In this document: one piece after another, positions 9,528 to 17,531 of the stretch
Layout: each line of letters starts with the position of its first letter
How positions within the stretch are numbered: position 1 is the first letter of the stretch
DNA from: Arcobacter aquimarinus
GTDB lineage: Bacteria; Campylobacterota; Campylobacteria; Campylobacterales; Arcobacteraceae
Length of the DNA stretch: 64,000 nucleotides
Assembly: GCF_013177635.1 (NCBI RefSeq)
Contig: NZ_CP030944.1
Coordinates: 186,001 to 250,000, forward strand
Direction: 5' to 3'
Notes under the pieces: model-generated
The model's database searches: none
What the model was told of the DNA's origin: nothing
Seen by the model: the letters and a program-made list of their open reading frames with translations, nothing else
Made by a program: the position numbers and the translations under genes

Positions 9528-10244
9528 TTACTTATATCTTTTTTTTAACAAAAACTTAAATGGCAATAATCTAATATGTACCATTACAATAGCAGCTGTA
9601 TCCCAAAATTTTTTAAAGTGACTAACTCTTTCTTCTGGAGTTGGATAATAACACTCTATAATAACTTCTTTTATTAATCTACCTTTCCAAGAGTGCTTTA
9701 CAAGAACTTCCATTTCCCAATCAAATCTTAAAGTTTTAATATTTAAATCTAAAATTGAAGTAGGATATAATCTAAATCCTGATAATGAATCTTTAATTTC
9801 TTGTTCAGTATCCCAGCAAGCCCAGAAATTACTGAACCATCTACCAAATTTTGAACCATTTGGTACATTGTCAATATCGAAATTTCTTGCTCCAATGATT
9901 ATTTGGTCTTTTCCATCGTGTGCACTTAAGATTTTTTCTATTTGACTTGCTAAATGTTGACCATCTCCATCTAAACTAATAAAATAGTCATGTCCTAACT
10001 CTTTTACTTTTTTTGCTCCAGTTAAGATGGCTTGACCTTTTCCTTGATTAATTTCATGTCGAAGAATTATAATATCAGGATGTGATTCAATTAAGTCAGT
10101 TACTTTAATAGTTGAGCCATCATCAACAATGATAAGTTTATATCCATTTTTTATCACATCATTAGCAACATTAACAATAGTTTTAGGATTATTATAAGTA
10201 GGAATTACTACGAATATTTTATCTTGTAACAAAAATAAACTCAC
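9528..10244 (-). CDS. Family 2 glycosyltransferase
   Basis: The 238-residue GT-A enzyme has the nucleotide-sugar signature VVIPTYNNP, the VDDGS motif and a DGDGQH metal site. It has no large membrane domain, so it resembles dolichyl-phosphate or undecaprenyl-phosphate sugar transferases and the GT2 enzymes of APE clusters. It may add a sugar to the head group or lipid anchor; acceptor and donor are unknown. The annotated GTG start lies inside the dehydratase gene (26-base overlap) and has no strong ribosome site, so the exact start is uncertain by a few codons. Confidence 0.75.
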   Translation of the reverse strand: MSLFLLQDKIFVVIPTYNNPKTIVNVANDVIKNGYKLIIVDDGSTIKVTDLIESHPDIIILRHEINQGKGQAILTGAKKVKELGHDYFISLDGDGQHLASQIEKILSAHDGKDQIIIGARNFDIDNVPNGSKFGRWFSNFWACWDTEQEIKDSLSGFRLYPTSILDLNIKTLRFDWEMEVLVKHSWKGRLIKEVIIECYYPTPEERVSHFKKFWDTAAIVMVHIRLLPFKFLLKKRYK

Positions 10245-10539
10245 TGCATTTTTTATTATCTTTTTTAGTAATTATTTTATAGTTTTGTTCTTTTTTTTCA
10301 ATAATAAATAAAATTTTATCTAAAGGTAAAATAGCTTGCAAAAATTTCGCTTTGGTAATTTTTGATAATTCTTTATCTAATAGCTTACTTGCGATGTCAA
10401 TGTGTAAAAAACCTGGTAACAAATGATTGTTTGGAAAATGTGCCTGAAAAATAGGATGTTTTTCATCTGTTAATTGAATTTCATATTCAATTAATGATTC
10501 TGATACTTTTGAATCAAGTATATGATATAAACCTTCCAA
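10219..10539 (-). CDS. 3-hydroxyacyl-ACP dehydratase, FabZ/ApeI-like hotdog protein
   Basis: I prefer the TTG start at 10539 (106 residues) because a GGAG site lies eight bases upstream and the protein then begins with LPxI-like sequence typical of the family. A GTG at 10578 would add 13 residues but lacks a good ribosome site. The core reads HPIFQAHFPNNHLLPGF, matching the GHFPG-x-P-x-x-PGV active-site stretch of FabZ with the catalytic His kept. It would dehydrate the 3-hydroxyacyl intermediate. It is the first gene of the leftward operon. Confidence 0.65.
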   Translation of the reverse strand: MEGLYHILDSKVSESLIEYEIQLTDEKHPIFQAHFPNNHLLPGFLHIDIASKLLDKELSKITKAKFLQAILPLDKILFIIEKKEQNYKIITKKDNKKCSEFIFVTR

Positions 10540-10602
10540 TAAAAATACTCCAAAATAATTACTAAAATAACTTTTCACATTCTATCAAAAGTAAACTAAG
10601 TA

Positions 10603-10608
10603 TATAAT
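10603..10608 (+). promoter_or_regulatory. Predicted -10 box for the rightward pigment operon
   Basis: TATAAT at 10603-10608 is followed about 17 bases later by an AAGGAG ribosome site (10625-10630) and the GTG start at 10636. The gap is the divergent control region of the two pigment arms. No -35 consensus stands out, as is common in Campylobacterota. Confidence 0.6.
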
Positions 10609-10635
10609 AAGATAATTAATTCTCAAGGAGATAAA

Positions 10636-11850
10636 GTGGAAAAATGTGATGTATTAATAATTGGTGGAGGACCAAGTGGGTCTTTGGCTGCTTCTAAGCT
10701 TTTAAAAAATGGTTTTAGTGTAATAATTTTAGAAAAATTAGATTTTCCACGATTTGTAATTGGAGAATCATTACTGCCAAGATGTAATGAAATATTAGAA
10801 AATAATGAATTATTTGAAGTAATAGAACAACAAAAATATATGACTAAAGGTGGAGCAATTTTTGTTAATGAAAAAAATGAAGAACAAGTTATTGATTTTA
10901 GTAAGAATTTAGGACAAAAATGGGGAACAAGTTTTCAAGTTAAAAGAGAAGAGTTTGATAATGTTTTATTACAAAATTCTAAAAAAATGGGAGCGGATGT
11001 ACGTCATGGTTATGAAGTAATAGCTTATGATAATGAAAAAAATCAATTAAAAGCAAAAAATAATAATGGAAATATTGAAGAGTTTGAAGCAAAGTTTATT
11101 TTGGATGCTTCAGGATATGGAAGAGTATTGCCAAAACTTTTAGATTTGGATATTCCATCTGATTTAAGATTACGAAATGCAATTTTTACAAGAGTAAAAG
11201 GTGAACGAAGAAGAGAAAAAGATTTTGAAGGTTTTATAGATATTGTAATACATGATAATAATAAAGCATGGTTATGGGTAATTCCTTTTAGTGATGGGAC
11301 AACATCTTGTGGAATAGTATGTGAAGAAGATTATTTTAAGAAAACAGGTTTAAGTCAAGCAGATTTCTGGGATAAAGTAATAAATGAACATGTTTATTTA
11401 AAAGAAAAATTTAAAAATGCAGAAAAAATAGTTCCAGTAGGAATTATTGGTGGTTATTCGGCTGCAATCAAAAAAATGTATGGAAAAGGATATGCATTAA
11501 GTGGAAATGCTACAGAATTTTTAGATCCAGTTTTTTCATCAGGTGTAACTTTAGCTCTTGAATCATCAAATAAAGTAGCTGAACTTATAATAAAAGAATT
11601 AAATGGTGAAAAGGTTAATTGGCAAAATGATTATGAAGATTATATGATGATAGGAATTAATGTCTTTAGAGAATTTGTATATGCTTGGTATGAAGGAAAG
11701 TTACAAAAAATATTTTATTCAAAAAATAAATCGGATATTATTAAAAATTCTATTAGTTCAATTTTATCGGGTTATGTTTGGGATGAAAATAATTATTTTG
11801 TAAAAGATACAAAACGAAAAATTGAAGCTTTAGTTGCAATGAGTAATTAA
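10636..11850 (+). CDS. Flavin-dependent halogenase-like FAD oxidoreductase
   Basis: A 404-residue FAD protein. It has the dinucleotide site GGGPSG (10-15), the ESLLPRC segment near 44-50, WLWVIP at 212-217 and the second FAD motif LDASGYG (156-162). WLWVIP fits the W-x-W-x-I-P signature of flavin-dependent halogenases. Lys71 in TKGGAIF lies in the region where phenol and pyrrole halogenases carry a key lysine, as I recall it. Xanthomonadins and flexirubins are halogenated aryl polyenes, so halogenation of the aryl ring is the leading hypothesis. Hydroxylation or desaturation by a related monooxygenase is the alternative. GTG start with strong AAGGAG. Confidence 0.75.
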   Translation: MEKCDVLIIGGGPSGSLAASKLLKNGFSVIILEKLDFPRFVIGESLLPRCNEILENNELFEVIEQQKYMTKGGAIFVNEKNEEQVIDFSKNLGQKWGTSFQVKREEFDNVLLQNSKKMGADVRHGYEVIAYDNEKNQLKAKNNNGNIEEFEAKFILDASGYGRVLPKLLDLDIPSDLRLRNAIFTRVKGERRREKDFEGFIDIVIHDNNKAWLWVIPFSDGTTSCGIVCEEDYFKKTGLSQADFWDKVINEHVYLKEKFKNAEKIVPVGIIGGYSAAIKKMYGKGYALSGNATEFLDPVFSSGVTLALESSNKVAELIIKELNGEKVNWQNDYEDYMMIGINVFREFVYAWYEGKLQKIFYSKNKSDIIKNSISSILSGYVWDENNYFVKDTKRKIEALVAMSN

Positions 11851-11880
11851 AATGTAAGATAGATAAAAGTACAAATTTTG

Positions 11881-11886
11881 TATAAT
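11881..11886 (+). promoter_or_regulatory. Predicted internal -10 box before the ACP gene
   Basis: TATAAT sits in the 70-base gap after the halogenase-like gene, 35 bases before the ACP start. It would allow the ACP-KS-CLF-dehydratase genes to be expressed separately from the flavoenzyme. No clear -35 box. Confidence 0.5.
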
Positions 11887-11920
11887 CTTTACAATAAAAT
11901 TAGATTTAGGAAAATAGAAA

Positions 11921-12175
11921 ATGGCAGTTAAGAGTGATGAATTTAAGCAGTTTTTAATTAACGGTTTAAAGCTTGAAGATATTGGTGTAGATGATATTAA
12001 TGATGATGATGCACTTTTTGGTGATGAAGGCTTAGGTTTAGACTCTGTTGATTCTATTGAATTAGTTTTAATTATCGAAAAAGAATATGGTATTAAAATA
12101 AATAATAGTGAACAATATCAAGAAATATTTAAATCTGTAAATAGTTTATTAAAATATATAAATGACAATAAATAA
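11921..12175 (+). CDS. Acyl carrier protein of the pigment cluster
   Basis: An acidic 84-residue carrier protein with the attachment motif GLDSVDSIEL. Ser42 is the expected 4'-phosphopantetheine site. It would hold the growing aryl polyene thioester while the ketosynthase, reductase and dehydratases act. The next gene (ketosynthase) starts inside its last codons (14-base overlap), tying expression of the two. A second ACP probably starts at the left edge of the window. I see no phosphopantetheinyl transferase here, so activation must come from elsewhere. Confidence 0.9.
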   Translation: MAVKSDEFKQFLINGLKLEDIGVDDINDDDALFGDEGLGLDSVDSIELVLIIEKEYGIKINNSEQYQEIFKSVNSLLKYINDNK

Positions 12176-13277
12176 CAAAGTATATATAAATTATTTTGAT
12201 TCTGTATCTTGTGCAGGAAATGATTCTTTAGAATTATTTCAATCTGTATGTGAACAAAAAGATACTATTTTTACTGATACAAGTTATATAAAAGAAAAAG
12301 TTGTTGCTATTGGTAAAGTATCTAAAGATGAAAATCTGCAAAATATTTTATTAAAAAGATGTGAAAAGTTATTGGAAGAGACAAAATTAGTTGATTTTTC
12401 AAAAACTTTATTAATTGTAGGTTCTTCTGTTGGTGGAATGGATGAAACTGAAAGACTTTTTTTTCAAAATGCAAATTATAAAAAAATCAATTATAAAAAA
12501 CATCCAGTTGATGCAATTGCTTATCATTTAAAAGAAAAATTTTCTTTTTATGATGATGTATCTTTTTCAACAGCTTGTACTTCAAGTGCAAATGCTTTAG
12601 GTTATGCAAAAGAAGTTATATCAAAAGGTATTTATGAAAATGTGTTAGTTATTGGAATAGATACATTATCTTATACAACTGTCTGTGGTTTTTCAGCGTT
12701 AAGTGTATTATCATCAAAACCATGTACTCCTTTTGATAAAAATAGAGATGGTATGAATGTTTCAGAAGGGTTTGCAATTTTATTACTTCAAAATAAAAAA
12801 GAAGAGAATTCTATTGAACTTTGTGGAGTAGGATATAGCTCTGATGCCCATCATATGACTCAACCCCATCCAGAAGGATTGGGAGCAAAAAGTGCAATGC
12901 AAAATGCTATTTATGATGCAAAATTAAATATTAATGATATTTCTTATATTAATGCTCATGGAACAGGAACGTATGCAAATGATTTTTCAGAACTAAATGC
13001 TATAAATTCTTTGTTTATTGATAAAAAACCAAAAGTAAGTTCAACAAAATCTATTACAGGACACACTTTAGGTGCTGCTGGTGCAATTGAAGCAGTCATT
13101 TGTTGTATGATTTTACAAAATCAAATAATTCCCCCAAATAAAGGTTTAGTTGAACCTGAAATAGATGGAATAAATTATTCAATGGAAATATCAAAAGAGA
13201 GGGTTAATTATGCAATTAGTAACTCTTTTGCTTTTGGTGGAAATAATACTTCTTTAATTTTTGGAATAACAAAATGA
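12162..13277 (+). CDS. Beta-ketoacyl-ACP synthase, FabF/ApeO-like
   Basis: A 371-residue thiolase-fold condensing enzyme with the full Cys-His-His triad: Cys139 in STACTSSANA, His266 in NAHGTGTYAND and His301 in STKSITGHTLGAAGA. It condenses malonyl-ACP with the acyl chain. It is somewhat shorter than housekeeping FabF (about 410). The next gene encodes a catalytically dead relative, giving the KS-CLF pairing typical of aryl polyene synthases (ApeO-ApeC). It overlaps that gene by four bases. Confidence 0.9.
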   Translation: MTINNKVYINYFDSVSCAGNDSLELFQSVCEQKDTIFTDTSYIKEKVVAIGKVSKDENLQNILLKRCEKLLEETKLVDFSKTLLIVGSSVGGMDETERLFFQNANYKKINYKKHPVDAIAYHLKEKFSFYDDVSFSTACTSSANALGYAKEVISKGIYENVLVIGIDTLSYTTVCGFSALSVLSSKPCTPFDKNRDGMNVSEGFAILLLQNKKEENSIELCGVGYSSDAHHMTQPHPEGLGAKSAMQNAIYDAKLNINDISYINAHGTGTYANDFSELNAINSLFIDKKPKVSSTKSITGHTLGAAGAIEAVICCMILQNQIIPPNKGLVEPEIDGINYSMEISKERVNYAISNSFAFGGNNTSLIFGITK

Positions 13278-13915
13278 AAATAAATTTAGAAATATTAGAA
13301 AGCTCATATTTATTTGGGAATAAAGAAATAGAAAATCTTAATACAAAAGAGTTAGTTCCCACAATGGTATTAAGAAGAAGATTAACAAAAGCTGCAAAAT
13401 TAGTTATCGAATTAATTAATAATGTAAATTTTAATAATGGAAGAATAATTTACGGTACAGCTTATGGAGAACTTTTAGCTACATCAAATATTTTAAATGC
13501 CATATTAAAAAATGATATATTATCTCCAACAGATTTTCAAAATTCTGTATACAATACTGCTGTTTCTTATTCATCTATTTTATTTAAAAATAATAGTGAA
13601 ATTTTAACAATTTCTTCAGGTGATGAAACTTCTTTAAAAGCTTTAAAAGTGGGTGCGATAAAAGCACTAGATGGAGATGAATTGTTATTAATTTGTACAG
13701 AAACATTAAATATTGACAATATAGAAGAAGTGAACAATTGTATAGAATATTTGGAAGTTGCAGTTGCGTTAAAAGTTAGAGTTACAGATCAAGCTGCAAC
13801 AATAGATATAAATAATATTTCAAATGAAGGTTTTCCAAAATCAGTGGAGCACTTTATGTATATTGCAAAAAAATTTTCAAATGATAAAAAAAATATTATT
13901 GAAGTTGATTTATAA
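13274..13915 (+). CDS. Ketosynthase-like chain-length factor (ApeC-like)
   Basis: A 213-residue protein resembling only the N-terminal half of a ketosynthase (ketoacyl-synt_2 type), including a GTAYGE strand-turn, a dimer-like NSVYNTAVSY segment and ILTISSGDETS at the position of the nucleophile elbow. No active-site cysteine is visible there. In the characterised E. coli APE system a short KS-like partner of this kind pairs with the active KS as chain-length factor. Adjacency and four-base overlap with the KS gene support the same role. The assignment rests on context as much as on sequence. Confidence 0.7.
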   Translation: MKINLEILESSYLFGNKEIENLNTKELVPTMVLRRRLTKAAKLVIELINNVNFNNGRIIYGTAYGELLATSNILNAILKNDILSPTDFQNSVYNTAVSYSSILFKNNSEILTISSGDETSLKALKVGAIKALDGDELLLICTETLNIDNIEEVNNCIEYLEVAVALKVRVTDQAATIDINNISNEGFPKSVEHFMYIAKKFSNDKKNIIEVDL

Positions 13916-14277
13916 TGAAACTACCACATCAAGAACCAATTAGATTTGTAAAAGAGTTATTAGAAATAGATGCTGAATATGCATTTGTTTCTTGTATTTT
14001 CCCTCATCCCCCAACTTTAGCTATGGTTTGTGAAGCAGCAGCTCAAAGTAGTGCTGCATTTGCACAAGATGATAAAAATATAACTATGGGATTTTTGGTC
14101 TCTTTAAAAGATATAGAATTGTTAAATAATCTAGTTTATGATAATTATATTATTAAAATAAAAAGAGAGATGGTATTTGGTTCTATGAGTGAATTTAGAT
14201 TTGAGTTATTAAATAATTCTACTATTTATGCAACAGGTAATTTAGTTATTGCCTTACAAGATGAAAACTCTAAGTAA
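13915..14277 (+). CDS. ApeP-like 3-hydroxyacyl-ACP dehydratase (hotdog fold)
   Basis: A 120-residue hotdog protein beginning LPHQEPIRFVKELLE, the N-terminal signature of ApeP-like dehydratases. A central helix follows (AMVCEAAAQSSAAFA). In E. coli APE biosynthesis, dehydratases of the ApeI and ApeP types act on 3-hydroxyacyl-ACP intermediates. This cluster has both kinds, one in each arm. The ATG overlaps the stop of the CLF-like gene (TAATG), and the next gene starts within its 3' end. Confidence 0.75.
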   Translation: MKLPHQEPIRFVKELLEIDAEYAFVSCIFPHPPTLAMVCEAAAQSSAAFAQDDKNITMGFLVSLKDIELLNNLVYDNYIIKIKREMVFGSMSEFRFELLNNSTIYATGNLVIALQDENSK

Positions 14278-15595
14278 AATCACTCTTTTTCTAATTTTAA
14301 TTAGCTCATATTTATCTGCTAATATATTTTATATAGATGAACCTGTTCTTAATAGTAAAGTTTATATGGAAATACATGGCGATAAAAAGAATGAAGCAAT
14401 TGTTTTTGTTCATGGATTAGGTGATGAAGCTTCTACAATCTGGAAAGATAGTGTTGAAAAGTTAAAAGAAAATTATTATGTAATAATTTTTGATTTACCT
14501 GGATTTGGAAAATCTTCTAAAAGTAGTGCTGAATATACTCCTGAAAAATATGCTTTAGTTCTTGATTATATTGTTTCAAAATATATTAATAAACCTTTTT
14601 ATTTGATTGGTCATTCAATGGGTGGTGCAATTAGTATAAAGTATACGACATTATTTGAAAATAAAATAAAAAAATTATTTTTAATAAATTCAGCTGGTAT
14701 TTTACATCGAGATGCTTATGGAGAATTTTTAATTAAAGTAGGAGTTGATAAATTTGTTGATGCAAAAGAGAGTGATTTTTTAAACACTAAAATAACAAAT
14801 TTTATGTCAAAAGTTACAAATGGATTAAATAAGATGGTTAATGTTGATTTATATACCATCGTAAGAAATGATGAATTAAGACAACTAGTATTTCAAAAAA
14901 ATTCAACAGCAATTGCAGCTATTGGTTTAATGACAGAAGTTTTTTTTGATATTAATAAGATAAATGTTCCAACTCTTATTTTATGGGGAGAAAATGATGA
15001 TGTGGTTCCTATACGAGTAGGGTATATTTTAAATAAGTTGATAAAAAACTCAAATTTAGAAGTCATTAAAAATTCAGGACATGTTCCTATATTGGATTCA
15101 AAAGAGGTTTATCTAAATTATTTGGATAAATTTTTAAATAAAGAAATAGAAAAAAAAGAGAAAAATCAGACTAAAGTTTACTCTAAAGATGAAAAGACAA
15201 TAATAGCAAATAACACTAAAATAAATTGTAATTCTAGAATTTTAAAAATTATAGATTCAAAGAATCTTCAATTAAATAATTGTAATTTAGAAAAATTAAT
15301 TATTGTAAATTCAACAGTTTCTTTGATAGATTCAAATATTAATTCAGATAATGTTGCAATAAGTGCTACAAATTCTATTCTTAATATAACGTCAAGTGAT
15401 ATTAAAGGAAGAATAGCAATTGAATTAAATAATTCAAAACTAGATATAGCAGGAACAAATTTAGTTTCTTCTGAAATTTCTATTTTAAGTAAGGGTATTA
15501 ATCAAGTAATATTTTCTTTGACAACTTTAATTGGACCAATTACAACTAAAGTTTTTCATAAAAAAGTAACAATGCAAAATAATAATAAATTTTAG
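14261..15595 (+). CDS. Secreted alpha/beta hydrolase fused to a beta-helix-like C-terminal region
   Basis: I start at the ATG at 14261, not the in-frame TTG at 14249, because the protein then opens with a signal peptide (KTLSKITLFLILISSYLSA). Residues about 35-280 are an alpha/beta hydrolase: the oxyanion motif FVHGLG, nucleophile Ser119 in GHSMGG, an acid in LILWGENDD and the catalytic His in NSGHVPIL. After a lysine-rich linker, the last 130 or so residues carry short Asn/Ser/Ile repeats of the kind that form parallel beta-helices. An esterase or acyltransferase acting on the pigment lipid in the periplasm is plausible. Substrate unknown. Confidence 0.7.
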   Translation: MKTLSKITLFLILISSYLSANIFYIDEPVLNSKVYMEIHGDKKNEAIVFVHGLGDEASTIWKDSVEKLKENYYVIIFDLPGFGKSSKSSAEYTPEKYALVLDYIVSKYINKPFYLIGHSMGGAISIKYTTLFENKIKKLFLINSAGILHRDAYGEFLIKVGVDKFVDAKESDFLNTKITNFMSKVTNGLNKMVNVDLYTIVRNDELRQLVFQKNSTAIAAIGLMTEVFFDINKINVPTLILWGENDDVVPIRVGYILNKLIKNSNLEVIKNSGHVPILDSKEVYLNYLDKFLNKEIEKKEKNQTKVYSKDEKTIIANNTKINCNSRILKIIDSKNLQLNNCNLEKLIIVNSTVSLIDSNINSDNVAISATNSILNITSSDIKGRIAIELNNSKLDIAGTNLVSSEISILSKGINQVIFSLTTLIGPITTKVFHKKVTMQNNNKF

Positions 15596-15602
15596 GATAA
15601 AA

Positions 15603-16670
15603 ATGAGAAAAGAATTTTTTAAAAATAATGATAACTTAAATGCTTTAGATGCTCAGTATGAAGCACAAAAAATAGCTTTTGCTCCTATTATATTTCAAGT
15701 AGCTAGAACAATGAGAGATTTAAAATTATTAGAATTATTGTCAAAAAATAAAGATGGATTAACTTATTTAGAACTAGCAAATAAATCTAATTTAACAAAA
15801 TATGCAGTCCAAGTTTTATGTGAAACTGCGTTAAGTGCAAATATAGTTTCGATAAAAGATGAAAAAGTTTTTTTAACAAAAATAGGATTTTTTATAAATA
15901 GCGATAGAATGACAAATGCTAATATGAATTATAATCATCATGTTAATTATTTAGGATTGTTCAATTTAGAAGAATCAATCAAAAATGGAAAAGCTGAAGG
16001 CTTAAAAGTATTTGGAAATTGGGAAACAATTTATCCAGCTTTATCAACATTACCTGAAGAGGTTAAGAATAGTTGGTTTGAATTTGACCATTTATATTCT
16101 GATTCAGGATTTCCAAAAGCAATAAAAATTTTAAAAAATTTAAAGCCTAAAAATATTTTGGATATTGGTGGAAATACAGGAAAATTTGCTACGTTATTTG
16201 CAAAAGAAAATCCTGAAATAAATATTACTATTATGGATTTACCACAACAAGTAAAATTAGCAAAACAAACAATTTATGAAAATAATATTACAAATGTTTC
16301 AACTTATGAGGGAAATATATTGTTAGATGAAACTTTAGTTCCAAAAGGGTTTGATATTATTTGGATGAGTCAATTCTTGGATTGTTTTAAGGAAGAACAA
16401 ATAGTTAATATTTTAAATAAAATTAGAGATTCGATTGATGATAATGCTGAAATTTGTATTATGGAACCATTTTGGGATAGACAAAATAATGAAACAGCCT
16501 CTTTTTGTGTTATAAATACTTCACCATATTTTACAGCAATGGCAAATGGGTATAGTAAAATGTTTAAATATACAGATTTTGAAAAATTACTTATTGAATC
16601 AGGTCTTAATGTAATCGAAACAATTGATGATATAGGATTATGCCAAACAATAATTAGATGTAAAAAATAG
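15603..16670 (+). CDS. SAM-dependent O-methyltransferase-like enzyme (acetylserotonin/caffeate OMT type)
   Basis: A 355-residue protein with the two-part layout of plant-type O-methyltransferases: an N-terminal winged-helix dimerisation domain (LLSKNKDGLTYLELANKS near 45-62) and a C-terminal Rossmann domain with SAM motif I ILDIGGNTGKFA near 190. The loop WMSQFLDCF, where family members often have a catalytic histidine, lacks one in my reading, so O- versus C-methylation is open. APE head groups are often ring-methylated, and this last gene of the rightward arm would do that. It lies seven bases after the hydrolase gene. Confidence 0.75.
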   Translation: MRKEFFKNNDNLNALDAQYEAQKIAFAPIIFQVARTMRDLKLLELLSKNKDGLTYLELANKSNLTKYAVQVLCETALSANIVSIKDEKVFLTKIGFFINSDRMTNANMNYNHHVNYLGLFNLEESIKNGKAEGLKVFGNWETIYPALSTLPEEVKNSWFEFDHLYSDSGFPKAIKILKNLKPKNILDIGGNTGKFATLFAKENPEINITIMDLPQQVKLAKQTIYENNITNVSTYEGNILLDETLVPKGFDIIWMSQFLDCFKEEQIVNILNKIRDSIDDNAEICIMEPFWDRQNNETASFCVINTSPYFTAMANGYSKMFKYTDFEKLLIESGLNVIETIDDIGLCQTIIRCKK

Positions 16671-16769
16671 TTAATTTAATATAAAATTTTAGTTTAATTT
16701 TTTTCTAAGTATTTACAATTAACAAAGTCAAATAATGTTAAGATTCAACAATTAAAATAAAGGTTGTTT

Positions 16770-17531
16770 ATGTTTAAAATAATATCAGAGAGTTCAATAC
16801 GTATAAAAACGGCATTAGTTCTTTTTTTTGTATTTATATTAGTATCATATTTTGATACATTGTTTTTAGTTTGGTTATTTCTTGGATTTTTTATGATAGT
16901 AGGTGTATCAGAATCAAGAAAATTATTTGGGTTAGAACACAATTATCTTATTTTTCAATACTCAGCTATTATATGGATTGCAGCTTATTTTTATCCAAAT
17001 CCTATGGAATTAGTTTTTGTATCATTGATTGCAATAGCATCAATAATTGCATATAGAAAAAAAACAAATCCTAAAATTATTTTACCAATTTTATATCCTT
17101 TAGTTTCTTTTTTATTTTTATTATCTTTATATATTGAATTTGGGATACAAGTTTTATGGTGGTTATTATTTGTTGTAGCAAGTGCAGATACTGGTGCTTA
17201 TTTTGTAGGTAAAAGTATAGGAAAAACTAAATTTTGTGAAACAAGTCCTAAAAAAACGGTTGAAGGTGTTATTGGAGGAGTTTTATTAGCTGGAATATTA
17301 GGTCCATTATTTGCTTTAAGTGGTATTTCTTATGGTTCAGCATTAGTTATTTCTTTGGTTGTTGCTGTTTCTTCAATATTTGGAGATTTATTTGAAAGTT
17401 ATTTAAAAAGAGAAGCAGGGGTAAAAGACAGTGGTTCTCTTTTACCTGGACATGGTGGAGTTTTAGATAGAACAGATGGATTTTTATTTGGAGCTGTTAT
17501 AATGCTTGTTCTTTTAAGGATTGTTGTTTGA
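16770..17531 (+). CDS. cdsA: Phosphatidate cytidylyltransferase
   Basis: A 253-residue integral membrane enzyme that makes CDP-diacylglycerol from phosphatidic acid and CTP. The family signature is at the C-terminus (LLPGHGGVLDRTDGFLFG), with the upstream SADTGAYFVGKSIGKTK segment. About seven membrane helices precede and surround them. I start at the ATG at 16770, which has AAAGG seven bases upstream, not at the TTG two codons earlier. Its stop overlaps the start of dxr, a common pairing of phospholipid and isoprenoid genes in bacteria. Confidence 0.9.
   Translation: MFKIISESSIRIKTALVLFFVFILVSYFDTLFLVWLFLGFFMIVGVSESRKLFGLEHNYLIFQYSAIIWIAAYFYPNPMELVFVSLIAIASIIAYRKKTNPKIILPILYPLVSFLFLLSLYIEFGIQVLWWLLFVVASADTGAYFVGKSIGKTKFCETSPKKTVEGVIGGVLLAGILGPLFALSGISYGSALVISLVVAVSSIFGDLFESYLKREAGVKDSGSLLPGHGGVLDRTDGFLFGAVIMLVLLRIVV

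Noticed and set aside
16671-16769. Terminator between the methyltransferase-like gene and cdsA
   Set aside because: The gap is A/T-rich but I found no inverted repeat with a T-run, so none is annotated.
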